Shown: one piece after another, positions 36,401-48,349 of the stretch
Position numbering within the stretch: the stretch's first letter is position 1
Layout of the letters: each line of letters starts with the position of its first letter
Assembly: GCF_033115175.1 (NCBI RefSeq)
Contig: NC_084834.1
Location: forward strand, 114,820,275-114,884,274
Length of the DNA: 64,000 nt
Source: Lepus europaeus
Taxonomy: Eukaryota > Chordata > Mammalia > Lagomorpha > Leporidae
Reading direction: 5' to 3'
The notes under the pieces: model-generated
What the model was told of the DNA's origin: nothing
What the model saw: only the letters and a program-made list of their open reading frames with translations
The model's database searches: none
Position numbers and translations under genes: made by a program

Positions 36401-39084
36401 AAAACTCCATGTCCACTCTTAAAACTACCATGCGAAATCACAACAAGGAACTCAAGTGCTTGCAGGGCTATTTGATGGTGATGTCTTTCTCCTTTGTATC
36501 AGTGATGTGCCTAACAAGTAAGGTCACCTTTAGGTAGGTAGTTGTATCACCAGCTGAAAGCCAAAATATATGCTTAAAATATAAGAAAATACATGCATTG
36601 CCATTGGCTTTTATAATGTTATTGATTACATAAATTTACAGAGAAAGTTTATGCGGATTAATATGAATCAGAACTTGGAAAGAGAATCCAGCAGTATTTA
36701 AAAATAGAGCTACACATCTGCAGATCAGGATTCTGATAGATAATACCTAAATTTGGCTTAAATGCAGGCTTATTGGTTAGATCTCCCTGAAAACATTTTG
36801 TTATCACTTGAACTTCTATGGAAGGTTGAGTAGCTGGAGGATGGGAGGTTGGAGAAAATAAGAATCTATGGTGATGGCCATGCTACTGTTCCCAAGGAAC
36901 AAATGTCTTTTTTTCTAATTCTACCACTTTGCAAGGAGTATATTTTTGTAACAACTTCATGGCTGATGTGGAGAGTGGCACAGTTTTTTACAAATCACAC
37001 AAAAATGCAATATTGGTAGGAGCTACCTAGAAAACTTGATTTTAAGCAAAAAATTTCTGACTTTGCTCTACCTAAGTATAAGAAAATGGGAAATGCAATT
37101 ATAATATTTATAATGAGAAAAATCCTAATAAGATCTAATTTCAGAAAATATTCTAACTTTATACTGATTTACAAAAAAGTAGAAATATATAACAATTAAT
37201 GTTATGGCTAGAGGAATTTCTTAGCAGTAACTTGATTTTTGGATTGAACTCAAGTTTTAGAGGGATTATTAATCTAAACTACAAAATGCATTTTGATCAG
37301 CAGAGATGTATGAGACATATGGGTGAGAAAGGCTGCTGTAGCTACGAGTCCTTCCCTCCACTTCACAAGAAGTTGGAGCTATTGTAGATTGAATTCTATT
37401 TCCAAAAGCCTTTGAGGTTCTTGGGACTGGGCACTGACAAAAATCTTCAAGGAATGTGTAAAAGAACAAATATTTAAGCAATGAATAAACTATCCTGCAG
37501 TCCTAAAAGTGTGTGAAAAACTTAACGGTTGGGTCAGTTAAGCTTCCTTGCCATCATTTTATGTCTCCTCTAATGCTTCTTCTACCTGTGTGTGTATTGG
37601 CGCATCAATCAAATTAACTTGAAATTCTGGATTTGCCTGAGTATGTGACATTGTACCAAACAAGTTGCAGGAGAAAAATAGTTGAAATGAAGAAGAAACA
37701 TTTTAGGAAACATCTTCATAAATACAATTATTTAAGGTACAGATGTAAGGGGAGGATTTAAAGAGATGATGTGACCAAAAAACAAATTACCAAAGAGAAT
37801 ATGTAGGAATTAGTACCCCCATTGAAAAGTATCAGTTACTCTTCCAGAATTTCACATGATTCCAAGGAAGAAAATTCAACAGTAATCAAGTTTATCAAAT
37901 TGGGAAAGCTAAAAAGACAGTCTTGCACATAGGATCAACAAACTGGTTCAAGTACAGAGTATTAGAGATGGCTTTAAAAAAATAAAAACCATTTTAAGTA
38001 GTTTGCATTGCATGGTGGGTTTTTTATTCTTAATTGATCCTATAGATGATAATGATTGATTCTTATTTGGAGAATAGATGATAAGACATACAAAATTAAA
38101 AAAAAAATACTCTTGATGAATTGGGTAGTGATATGAATAGGAAAGAAAACCTAAGTAAAATAGGACTACTTTAGATAACAACTTGTAGTTTTCAAGGGTC
38201 AAAACTACTTAAAAGATAAAAATAAGAAATTTAATATATCTAACTAACTTAAAAAAGAAAGGAAAATGGAGTTTGACTTTTAAAAATTTCTGGCTGTAAC
38301 AAACTGAGAATGAATGGTAAGTTAAGCTATATGACGATGTGCAGATGCAGTCTCAGGGTGTGTACTTTAATAACAGAGCACATAGCTGTTGAATAAACAG
38401 AAGTGGGTATGTTGCTGAGGTGACTGAAGTGTGTATCTGGAAGATGAATCTTGGATGTCACCTACCTAAATATGATACACACGCCTGAATGCAGGGAAGA
38501 TAGGACCCTGGGAAACAAGATTAAAGAAGGAGGTTAAAGACTATCTTAGGAGATTTCATATGAAGAAATCAATTTTAAAGTACTGTACTCATCTAAAAAA
38601 AAAATGAGATGAGAATAAAATCAGGAGTTTCTGACCTGGGGAGGGGGGTTAAGAATTTAATACAGGAATGAAGAGGATCACTGTGACTTCTAGCACCGTA
38701 AAGTCACTTAGTGAAAGGAAGACTATATATCTTGATGAGAAAGACCACTTCCTGGCCACATCTTCAACTTACACTTTAACTCTCTCTCCCAAGTCATCTT
38801 CAGAGTAGGGTACTCAGTGTCACAGGATATTTTATAAACTTTGTTCAATAGCTTTAAGAAATATCCTTTAAAGTAAAAGATTTTAATAAACAGACTTAAA
38901 CATCTAACTAGTCAATTAAAATATTCTTAATTTCTTTACATTTATTTTAAATTTACCTAGTCGTTCACATATCATCACATTATACATTGATACAATTCTG
39001 GAGATGGAATTGCAGGGAAGGAAGTAAATAATAACAATTTTTAATAGGATTGACTGGAAAGTCATAAAAAGTTATCCATTTGAT
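36401..39084 (-). other. ADGRL3: ADGRL3 intron, no recognised feature
   Basis: AT-rich intron sequence with no named repeat or exon seen. Confidence 0.5.
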
Positions 39085-39416
39085 ACTGGTCTGTGGCGTC
39101 ACAGGTAAAGCAGCAGCCTGTAGTGCTGGCATCCCATATGGGCACCGGTTCGTGTCCCAGCTGCTCAGTGTCCAATCTAGCTCCCTGCTAATGTGCCTGG
39201 GAAGGCAGTAGAAGGTGGGCCAATTTCTTGGGCCCTGGTACCCGTGTGGGAGACCCGAAGAAGCTCCTGGCTCCTGAGTTCAGATTGGCCCAGTTCTGGC
39301 CGTTGAGGCCATTTGGGGAGTGAACCAGCGGATGGAAGACCTTTCTCTCTGTCTCTCTCTCTCTGCCTCTGCATCTCTAACTCTGCCATTAAAATAAATA
39401 AATAATATTAAAAAAT
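39085..39416 (+). mobile_element. CSINE copy
   Basis: From CTGGTCTGTGGCGTCACAGG through CTGGCATCCCATATGGGC to the AATAAATAAATAATA tail. This is the first CSINE met after about 30 kb without one. Confidence 0.93.
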
Positions 39417-41122
39417 ATTTATTCATTTAAAGCAGTGTTTACTAAGGTCACGTATTTTACTATCTTTCCATAACTTTAAAACAAAATGCTAGACAAAATA
39501 ATTTTACATACTTTATTCATCAAAAAAATCATATTTCATCTTCAGTATAAACAATTAATCTCTGACTGCTTTGATTATTAGATTCAAGAAACTCGTAACA
39601 ACAAAACCTGCTGATATGTACAGCTTTCTTTCTACTGTAAATTAAGTATGGGATTATTTAAAAAATAAGGAAAATTAGTCATTCTGTATGCAAATTAATT
39701 TCTGGGCTTCAAAGGTATTTATAAGTGATTAGTACTCTATTTGGAAATAAAGTCAAAAAGTTAGAGTGCTAATATTTAAATAATTTCACCAATTAAATAT
39801 TAAAATTAATTGAAAAACAGTATTTGAGATAGTCTAACTGAATATACTTTAGCAAATAAAAACAAACTAATAATTAAACAAAACACAAAAAGGTAATTAT
39901 TGTATTTTAATATATTTTCTTCACATCTGGAAGGATATTCTTACTCAGTATTCTTTATTAAACAGAAAGGATATTGATAATTTTAAATCATCGTTAGATT
40001 ATAGTTGCTACATTGTTGCCCCAAATAACATAAAATTCAATTAAGATTATATTAAAACATGGATCTCTTTATCAAATTAAGCTTACACACTTCTACTAAT
40101 TTGTTTATATAAATAAGACACAACTTACTTGAGTAAAAATAATTAAGAACATTAGCATCTGAGTCTTTTTAATCATAAGCAGTAACTATAACACCATTTG
40201 TTTCTAAGCAGCAATAGATAGAAGTCAAAGCTGATAGAAACAGGTGGGAAACTAGTTAATAACTCTAGTTGGGAGGTAAGCCAAAGAAACCAAACCAACA
40301 GTGCTGTTCACAAACAGAACTAGGTTTCTACAAGCATCACCTTCTGAGGAAACTACATTAATGTTTCCAAGAATTAGTATCCTCTTGCTCTTCACAAATG
40401 TTGTAATCTAGTCATTTGTATTGTGGATAAATCTGTTTTATTCACAGACATACACACATACACATACACACACACACACAGAAATGCAGAAATAAAAAAA
40501 ATGCCTAGAAACAAAATAGTAGATTAAGGGAATTTCATTTCAATTCTTAATGATGCACAAGGAACATTTTCACCAGAGGCACAGACACACAAAAAACCGT
40601 GATAAACATTAAAAGTCTTTTTCTTCTAGATACTTAAATAGCCAATATTATCTGTATAAGTCTTTATATATTACTATTAAATGTTATTTTTCCCAAGTAC
40701 ACATTGCCTTAAGTACGTATTAGACAGTGTATTTTTACTTCCACATAGACTGTGAAATTGCCTTCTACCTGGAACAATGTGGACCCTGTGAAGCTTAGCC
40801 AGCTATTTAGCCACATAATTGCCCATTTCCACTGCTTCCAATGAGGCCTGACAGCTCACCAGTGTATAGTGGTGGCAGATGACTAGAAAAAGAAGTTTCT
40901 CCTTTTCTAACTTCCATTCACAAAATATTTCCTGAAAAATCCAGGCTTTTTTTTTTTTTTTAAGGCTTATGAATAATGGAACACACTGCCTCACTCAGCC
41001 AGGTTTCATGCCCTTCCCTATGTTCCTGTCACATAAGACAAGGAGATAAATAAAGAAATGAATTTAGGAACTTCTTAAAGTAATCAGAAAAGTAATAAAT
41101 ATGAAAAATCGTTTCTAATTAC
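39417..41122 (-). other. ADGRL3: ADGRL3 intron, no recognised gene feature
   Basis: AT-rich. Holds a CA-rich microsatellite at 40448-40481 and a poly-T run at about 40947-40960. Confidence 0.5.
40448..40481 (+). repeat. (CA)n microsatellite
   Basis: Interrupted run of CA dinucleotides with TACA units. Confidence 0.9.
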
Positions 41123-41219
41123 CTCTGTTGAGTGACGCTGAGCTGTTTATGTCTCCGGTGATAAAGGACGACTCTGACTGCTTTCGAACCGTGTCATTCC
41201 ACATTCTACGAATTCGGCT
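41123..41219 (-). CDS. ADGRL3: ADGRL3 exon: cytoplasmic tail, last constant exon before the alternative region
   Basis: The exon is 97 nt: 32 codons plus one base. It begins [14 protein letters not shown] and ends [10 protein letters not shown], with a final G carried into the next exon. The acceptor CAG lies at 41220-41222 behind a short pyrimidine tract, and the donor is GTAATT at 41117-41122, which is not a strong consensus. The final G makes Gly with the 129-nt cassette (GAM) or Glu with either the small exon (EPYRE) or the last exon (EGLLNN). All four junctions therefore read through, which is strong evidence for the exon assignment. From here on the tail is assembled from alternative exons. 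CSINE copies lie on both sides, at 39085-39416 and 42820-43135. Confidence 0.97.
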
Positions 41220-42819
41220 CTGGGTCAGGGGAGAGGGAAGAGAGGAAATGAACTTAAGAGGCAATGAATTTTCACCCCAATCATTCTTGTTCTTTCTGAC
41301 ATGTTACATGAGACCTCTGTTTGTCACATCTGGCAAAGAACTTCCACATGCTTGCAGTACAGTAGCATGAGAATAGCAACAAACTAATGGTGATGCTCGG
41401 TTCTCATTAAGTATATTCCTACAGGCCTATACTGGAGATGATTGTTAACTCTGAAAAAAGAAATACATGCAAAGGACTGTACTAATTTAAATTTGTTAAA
41501 GATATATAGACAGGCACTCCATGGAAAATGTTAGCCACCAAGATGAAACATTATTTTCATTGTATCTTTTATTAGAAATGGAATGTTTCAATATGTACTA
41601 AGTTGCCAGTTTTATTAATAAAAGATATAGTTTAAAAATGCAAAATCATGTAAGAGAGTTAAGAATACAGAATACTACTGAAATGATACTGAGCTTATCA
41701 TTTTTGTAACTTTTGTAAGATCGATGCTTTTAAGAGATTGCATACTATCTCAAGTTTTCATTCTTTTGAAGGGGATAGCTAATTCACTACCATTCATTGT
41801 TTTACAGTAGGAAATTTTATACATAACTGAATGTTCTTACATCACTATCTATAATCTGAAATTCTCATTTCTAAGTGTGAGGAGACAACAAAATATTTTC
41901 AGAAGCTTTTTCAAGGATGAAATAGTTACAAGAAATGGGAGGTTGAAACCAAGCTCACAACTGGGGTATGTTCCAAATATGAGTATATCTGAACTCCCTG
42001 AATAACAGGAGTGGCTAATCTTCTAGTATTTCACAATTGGAGTTAGGAGTCTTGGAACATGCTTCTCCTTCAGAAAATAATGTTGTAAATCTCATTTTTC
42101 CTAGGTTAGCCAACACACACTCATACACATACAGCAAACCTAACAAAAGGACAAGGCTGGGAACAAGTCTTTCACATTTCTATTATTAGTTCATTAATTA
42201 ATTGAGAATATTAATTACCCTCACTATTGATGGACAAATACTAACCTATGGACAGGTGAAATGCCAACACAAAACATCTTTGCCTTCATGGAGCTTCTAG
42301 ATTTTTTAAGTGACATACTAATCACATTTTTACAAAAATAAATGCCTAAATACAAGTGGCCATGAATTCCCATGAAGACATTAAATTTTATAGCTGAATG
42401 TTATGAACTACCCACATGACTATTCATGGAAGAATGGATGGATAAATTATAGAATCACATACAAAAGCAAAACAGTTCCTGTAGCAACACAGAAGAGAAA
42501 GAAGGAAAATCTACAGGAATATGAGCTCGATGGTTTCAGGATAACAAGCAGCAAACACAAGCAAACTAAAATATACTATGAAACATCAAATAGCAATGGT
42601 GTTTGGAGGGTAACAGAGAGGAGTTCCGGGAATTTGTGAGGTACTCACAATATTGTGACATTCGACCTGCGGGAGTTATGAGAATTCATTGTGCCATGCA
42701 CCTATGTCTATGCACTTTTGTGAATATTTATTACAGTAATTTTAAAAAGTTTTAAAAACCACAGGTAACAGAGATGGCTTTAAGACATCTGAGAATAACA
42801 CCATGAAGAAGTAACACCT
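41220..42819 (-). other. ADGRL3: ADGRL3 intron, no recognised feature
   Basis: Intron sequence upstream of the 97-nt exon. The part 42300-42720 has the look of a very old repeat, but I cannot name it. Confidence 0.45.
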
Positions 42820-43135
42820 GGGGCCTGTGGCGTCTGCATCCCACATGGGCACGGGCTTGTGTCCTGGATGCTCCTCTTCCGATCTAGCTCTCTGTTGATG
42901 GCCAGAGAAGGCAGTGAAAGACGGCCCAAGTGCTTGAGCCCCTGGACCTACATGGGAGACCTGGAAGAAGTTCCTGGTTCCTGGCTTTGCATGGGCTCAG
43001 CTATGGTGGATGTGGCCATTTGAGGAGTGAGTGAACCAGCAGATGGAAGACCTCTCTCACTTTCTCTCAGCCTCTGCCTCTCTGTAACTCTGCCTTTCAA
43101 ATAAATAAATAAATCTTTAAGGAAAAAAAAAAAAA
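42820..43135 (+). mobile_element. CSINE copy with shortened head
   Basis: Starts GGGGCCTGTGGCGTCTGCATCCCACATGGGC. The head lacks the usual segment between the A box and the CATCCCA motif, so it carries an internal deletion. It ends in an A-rich tail. Confidence 0.9.
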
Positions 43136-43149
43136 GCAACATCTGCACT

Positions 43150-43860
43150 GAGAACTGATGGAGTTATGCTCTTGCTAGGAAGCATTTACATAAGCTTCTC
43201 CCAGTCTTTCATCTGTCAGTCTCACCTGTTCAAGCCACACCTATCCCTTTGGTGTTCCTTCATATACTAGGCATGTTGCTGCCTTAGCTTTGGCCCTGGG
43301 TGTTTCTCTCTTTGAAAAACTCTTCCTTCAGATATAGGTATAGGAAATTCCTTCATGTTTTAATTTTTTTTCTCAAGTATTTCTCAAGTCTAACTCAAAC
43401 ATCATATGTAGAAATAGATTCTGTGGGGGATGGTGCCGTGGCATATAGGTTAGGCATCCACCTGCGGTGCCAGCATCCCATATAGGCACTGGTTCAAGTC
43501 CCTGCTGCTCCTCTTCCAATCTAGCTCCCTGCTATGGCCTGGGAAAGCAGTAAAGGATGGCCCAAGTGCTTGGGCCCCTGCACCCACATGGGAGACCTGG
43601 AAGAAGCTCCTGGCTCCTGGCTTCAGATGGGCCCAGCTCCGGCCATTGCGGCCATCTGGGGTATGACAGTGGATGGAAGACGTCTTTGTCTCTCCCTCTC
43701 TCCCTCTGTCTGTCTGTAACTCTGCCTCTCCAGTAAATAAATAAATCTTAATAATAAAAAAAAAAGAAATGTATTCTGTCCACCCAGTCCAATTTATAAG
43801 CTCAGTCCCTTTTCCCTGCTATTTTCTCTCTCAGTCATTAACATATTCCACAATACCATA
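43150..43860 (+). mobile_element. L2 LINE fragment, interrupted by a CSINE
   Basis: Weak similarity to the L2 3' region: GTTCAAGCCACACC, CTTTGGCCCTGGGTGTTTC, CTCTTCCTTCAGATATAGG, then CTCAAGTCTAACTCAAACATCA, resuming after the SINE. This is a low-identity call by pattern only. Confidence 0.45.
43427..43765 (+). mobile_element. CSINE copy with target-site duplication
   Basis: From the TGGTGCCGTGGCATATAGG head to the AAATAAATAAATC tail. Flanked by GAAATAGATTCTGT at 43411-43424 and a close match GAAATGTATTCTGT just after the tail. Confidence 0.92.
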
Positions 43861-43884
43861 GACCATAAACAACAGTCTCCTCCA

Positions 43885-44520
43885 TATATATGCTTTTGCT
43901 ATGGTTCCAGTTACCTGTAGTCAACCAAACACATGATTTCTAGGTTTTACATTGTACATCATTTTGACTAGTGTGGCGAGATCTATTGCCCTACTATTCC
44001 ATCCTCTCTGGAAACTGAATCATCTCACTGTAGGTTTATCCATACTGTACAGGCTACAGGCCCAGCAGTCACTTGGTAGCCATCTCAGTAATCAGATCAA
44101 CTGCTGAAGGACTGGAGTGTTTGTATTTAAGAAAGCCTTATTTTACTTAATAGTGGCCTCAAAGCACAAGAGAAGTGATCCTGGCAGGTAAGACATGCCA
44201 AAGAGAAGGTATAAAGTGCGTCCATTAAGTGAGAAGGTGAAAGGTCTTGGCTTTATCACTAAAGAAAAAATTACGTATGCTGAGATTGCTTAGATCTATA
44301 ATAAGAACAAATCTTACAGTATGCGAAATGATAAAGACAAAGGAATTCATGCTTTTACTCTTGTATCTCCAGCTATAAAAGCTGCAGCCACAGTACATCA
44401 AAAATGCTTAGTTACCATGAAAAAGGAATTAAATATGTGCATAGGAAAAAATATATATATACAGTTCAGTTCTACCTGTGGTTTCAGGCACCCATCAAGC
44501 TGCCCATACTGTGAAGTCCT
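43885..44520 (+). mobile_element. Tigger1-like pogo/TcMar DNA transposon, internally deleted
   Basis: The left end reads GCTATGGTTCCAGTTACCTG then TAGTCAACC, and the right end CTACCTGTGGTTTCAGGCAC, the two sides of a Tigger terminal region. Between them lies the start of a pogo-type transposase frame, beginning near 44150. The internal part after about 44445 is missing. Confidence 0.8.
44150..44445 (+). pseudogene. Tigger transposase N-terminus, dead
   Basis: The stretch corresponds to the N-terminal helix-turn-helix (CENP-B-like DNA-binding) part of a pogo/Tigger transposase. The start codon region is changed (GTGGCC in place of an ATG), there are in-frame stops (for example near 44290), and the DDE catalytic domain is absent through the internal deletion. 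It cannot make an active enzyme. Homology is from remembered consensus sequence, so the exact subfamily should be checked. Confidence 0.7.
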
Positions 44521-44939
44521 AATTGCGCATATTTATGTACAATGCCTATCCATTTGTGTTAACAAAGTGTCTGCATAGGCCACTGTGCCTTCCTCTGACT
44601 TTCTCTCCCATTCTCTCTCTCACCTCCGTTGGTCAATGACACTCTGTTCCTGAATTGGCAAGTTTTCCCCATCTTAAGGGCTCTGCATTAGCTGTTGTCT
44701 CCATGGAAATTCTCATTCCCGGAATTCCCATGATGCCTCCTCTCACGCAGAATCTTGTCATTCAGACCTTGACATAAATATCAAAGCCAAAGATAGTCTT
44801 TCTCCAGCATTTAATCCAAGGAGCCACGTGGCTACTCTGTCATCATGGTTTGGTTCTCTGCCAACTTTCACAATCTTAGTTTGTTAAGAAAATTTCTGTC
44901 TATCAATCAGACTGTGAAATTTCCAGATTACAGGAGAAG

Positions 44940-45030
44940 TTATCTGCTTTTGAACTGTTTTATCTCCAGGGCCTAGGAGATTGCTGGCATATATAGGAGG
45001 CACTCAATATTTCTAAATTAAAATGCAAAA
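44940..45030 (+). mobile_element. L2 LINE 3' end
   Basis: TTTTATCTCCAGGGCCTAGG, CTGGCATATATAGGAGGCAC, TCAATATTTCTAAATTAAA matches the L2 3' end (CCCAGCGCCTAG, CTGGCACATAG, GGTGCTCAATAAAT). Confidence 0.75.
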
Positions 45031-45079
45031 TACATAGAAATTGACATATTACAAATATCTTCATATGCAAAATGCATCC

Positions 45080-45424
45080 GGGGCCGGTGCTGTGGCGCAG
45101 TGGGTAAAGCCACTGCCTCTAGTGCCAGCATCCCATATGGGTGCCGGCTTGAGTCCCGGCTGCTCCACTTCCCATCCAGCTCTCTGCTGTGGCCTGGGAA
45201 AGCAGCTGAAGATGGCCCAACACCTTGGACCCCTGCACCCATGTGGGAGACCTGGAAAAGCTCCTAGCTCCTGGCTTCGGATCGGAGCAGTTCCAGCTGT
45301 TGCAGCCAACTGGGGAGTGAACCAGCAGATGGAGGACCTCCCTCTTTCTCTCTGCCTCTCCTTTTCTCTCTCTTTGTTAACTCTGACTTTCAAATAAATA
45401 AATAAATCTTTAAAAAAAAAAAAA
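45080..45424 (+). mobile_element. CSINE copy, first of a head-to-tail pair
   Basis: Full copy from GGGGCCGGTGCTGTGGCGC to the AAATAAATAAATC plus poly-A tail. The tRNA-like A box (TGGCGCAGTGGGT) and B box (GGCTTGAGTCC) can be seen. Confidence 0.95.
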
Positions 45425-45430
45425 CAAAGT

Positions 45431-45779
45431 GGGGGGGGGGCAGTGCCGTGGCGCAGTAGGTTAATCCTCTGCCTGCGGCACCGGCATCCATATGGGCACC
45501 GGTTCTAGTCCTGGCTGCTCCTCTTCCAGTCCAGCTCTCTGCTGTGGCTGGGGAAAAGCAGTAGAAGATAGTCCAAGTCCCATATGGGAGACCGGGAGGA
45601 AGCACCTGGCTCCTGGCTTCTGATTGGCATAGCTCCGGCCGTTGCGGCCATTTGGGAAGTGAACCAGCGGAAGGAAGACCTTTCTCTCTGTCTCTCTCTC
45701 ACTGTCTATAACTCTCTCTTTGTCTCTCTCTCTCACTGTCTAACTCTGCCTGGCAAAAAAAAAAATAAAATAAAATAAA
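45431..45779 (+). mobile_element. CSINE copy, second of a head-to-tail pair
   Basis: Begins with a G run then CAGTGCCGTGGCGCAGTAGG and ends in a long A-rich tail. It follows the first copy with only a few bases between, suggesting insertion into the poly-A tail of that copy. Confidence 0.95.
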
Positions 45780-45999
45780 CACAAGGAATACATGTGCTAG
45801 GTTTACCTCAACAAACAGATTGGATTTAAGTTACTATAACTTTATAAAGGGTTTGATCATCATAATTTGAATTAGTATTACATTAAGTATAATAAAACAA
45901 CATAAGATTTTTTGAAGAGTAGAATTGTGATGGCACAAACTGTAAATCTGAAGAAAAATGGTAGTTTAAAAATTATATTCTCCAATCATGAACAACAAA

Positions 46000-46185
46000 T
46001 GATAGCAGCTAATATTTACTGACATCCATAATTTGTTAAAAGTGTTTTGTATACCTTAGCTGAATCTTCTGAACAACCTAAGAAATTAGTATTACTGCCA
46101 TTGTTTTACAGCTGAAAAAACTAAGGGTCACTGAAATGAATAATTTGTTCTGTGTTGCAGCTGGTAAGGGGCAGGGCTAGAACAC
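46000..46185 (+). mobile_element. MIR SINE
   Basis: CTAATATTTACTGACATCC, then ATTACTGCCATTGTTTTACA, GCTGAAAAAACTAAGGGTCA and GCTGGTAAGGGGCAGGGCT follow the full MIR core and its 3' end. Confidence 0.85.
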
Positions 46186-46236
46186 AAACCAAGGTATGCC
46201 CACCCACCAAATTTATCATTGTTCTAATTTTCTACA

Positions 46237-46548
46237 AAGATTTTATTAATTTATTTGAGAGGCAGAATTACAGACAGAGGGAGAGACAGAGAGAAAGGTC
46301 TTCCATTTGCTGGTTCACTCCCCAAATGGCCATAACTGATGAATCTGGGCTGATCTGAAGCCAGGATCCAGGAGCTTCTCCCACATAGGTGCAGGGGCCC
46401 CAGCACTTGGGCCATTTTCCACTGCTTTCCCAGGCCACCAGCAGAGAGCTGGATCAGAAGAGAAGAAGCCAGGACATGAACGAGAGCCCACATGGGATGC
46501 CTGTGCCACAGGTGGAGGCCTGGCCTATTACGCACAGTGCCAGCCCCT
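46237..46548 (-). mobile_element. CSINE copy, reverse orientation
   Basis: T-rich tail AAAGATTTTATTAATTTATT, then GAGGCAGAATTACAGACAG, through to the head AGTGCCAGCCCC. Possible duplication ATTGTTCTA at about 46217-46225 and 46552-46560. Confidence 0.92.
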
Positions 46549-46566
46549 ATATTGTTCTATGAAGTG

Positions 46567-46735
46567 ACATCGTCTGTAGGCTGTAGTCAGAGGCAGGCAT
46601 CCCTCTTCAGCCTGACCCAGTCCTAGCCTTTGCGGACATCTGAGGAATGCAACAGTGGATGGAAGATCTCTTTTTGTCTCTCCTTCTTTTCTCCGTAACT
46701 CTGCCTTTCAATAAAATCATTTAAAAAAAAAAAAC
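46567..46735 (+). mobile_element. CSINE 3' fragment
   Basis: Only the 3' half is present: AGCCTGACCCAGTCCTAGCC, GCAACAGTGGATGGAAGAT, CTCTGCCTTTCAATAAAATC plus an A run. It lies tail-out next to a reverse copy, so the two can pair as a hairpin. Confidence 0.85.
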
Positions 46736-47458
46736 TGAAAACATTGCTTATTATCCTTGACTTGTAAGTGTTGTCAGAGTGCTAGTTATGTTTGTGTGAT
46801 TGGTCTGACAGCTGGTATGTGTCCGGGAAAATAAAATACATTAAATCTGTAAATGTAGTTTAAAGTGAACAGGAAATTTAATTTTTAAGGAATATGAATA
46901 GAATTGTTTAGGGAAATTTAGTCTATTAAACCAACTGAATATCCATCAAAGAACAAATTAAGCTATAATTCTTATTTTACATAAAATTACCAAATTATGA
47001 ACAAATAATTAGATTTACAGGTTGAGCCAAAATAGTTTACACAATTAATTCTTGGTATATGACATTATCAACTTTAATTCTAGCTTCCTTAGAAAAATTC
47101 AGTTGAAATTACTGAAATCCTGACTATTTTTCCTACTGAATTGCACAATCTTAAAATCTCAGCTAGTTTGAATCCAAACTCACTCATGACCCCACAGTCC
47201 TGTCTTTTAGTGGCCTAAGCTTGTATTAGCATTCTGGGGTTGCTGACATTTATCTGAATTCACCTTTGGGGTGACACTGTGGCCTGGGGAAAATGAAAGT
47301 CAGTTTCCCTAAAAACCCAGAGGATTCTTGGTGGGAGAAGCACAAAGCAGAGTTGTGTCAGGACGGCTGTTGTAGCATTCCTCACTGCCCTCGCGCCTTC
47401 TGCAGCTCATTTGCATGCATGGGATGAGCATCACGGTTTGTGGCAAGCAAACATTTTA

Positions 47459-47807
47459 TTTTATTATTTTTATTTTTTAAAAGATTTTATTTCACCGAGA
47501 GGTAGAATTACAGTCAGTGAGAGAGAGAGATACAGTGAGAAAGGTCTTCCATCCACTGATTCACTCCCCAAATGGCTGCAATGGCCAGAGCTGGGCCCAT
47601 CCAAAGCCAGGAGCCAGGAGCTTCTTCCAGGTCTCCCACGTGGGTGCAGGGGCCCAAGGTCTGGGCCATCTTCTACTGCTTTCCCAGGCCATAGCAGAGC
47701 GCTGGATCAGAAGCAGAGCAGCTGGGATTTGAACTGGCACCCATAGGGGATGCCAGCACCGCAGGCAGAGGATTAACCTGCTGCGCCACAGCACCGGCCC
47801 CGGCAAA
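47459..47807 (-). mobile_element. CSINE copy, reverse orientation
   Basis: T-rich tail, then GAGAGGTAGAATTACAGTC, and the head CGCCACAGCACCGGCCCC at the right end. AAACATTTTAT flanks both sides. It lies about 0.4 kb from the 126-nt ADGRL3 exon. Confidence 0.93.
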
Positions 47808-48223
47808 AAAACATTTTATATTTAAGTTGTTTCAGTATGTGATGGAGAATTATTATCATGGTTAAATAAACTCAAGAATTAATTTGATTAATTCACTCAA
47901 GAATCATGTATTAAATAATGCTTTGAATTTTGGGTGAAGTAGCAAATTTTGTTCAATGCCTGCTATATTCATTCAGCTGGAAATGATCTGAAGTCATCAA
48001 TGATTATGCAAACTTATGCTTTAAATTTTCTAATTTTATGACTATTTCAGTTTCTACAATTTCTGTCAGAATAACCCCCACGTGAGACACAGTAACACAA
48101 CAACAACGCACTTGACTAAACACTTGGGATGCAAGCCAGCACTGATCAGAACAATCACTCAGAACAGAACATAGCAGAACACAGGAAAGAAATGGATAAT
48201 TTCAACGAGCCACCACTGTTTAC

Positions 48224-48349
48224 CTGTGAGCCTGTGGAATAACGTCCAGGAGTTCGAGAACCAGATGTTTTCCCTGAGCCAATGGAACTCTCTGTACTTT
48301 TGCCACTACAGCAATGTGTTCGAAGGCATTTCCCATACTCTTTTCGTAC
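48224..48349 (-). CDS. ADGRL3: ADGRL3 exon: proximal cytoplasmic tail
   Basis: The exon is 126 nt, exactly 42 codons, phase 0 at both ends. It starts VRKEYGKCLRTHCCSGKSTE and ends with the Ser/Thr-rich GSRTPGRYSTGSQ. This is the membrane-proximal tail just after TM7. The two neighbouring cysteines (HCC) are plausible palmitoylation sites (inference). The acceptor reads TTAG at 48350-48353 and the donor is GTAAAC at 48218-48223. Being phase 0 on both sides it could be skipped without a frame shift, but I see no sign that it is. The surrounding introns are rich in CSINE copies at 47459-47807 and 48826-49127. The match to latrophilin-3 is confident. Confidence 0.97.

Noticed and set aside
45080..45779. 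tRNA genes suggested by A-box and B-box sequences
   Set aside because: The boxes belong to the tRNA-derived heads of CSINE copies. No cloverleaf with a full acceptor stem is present.
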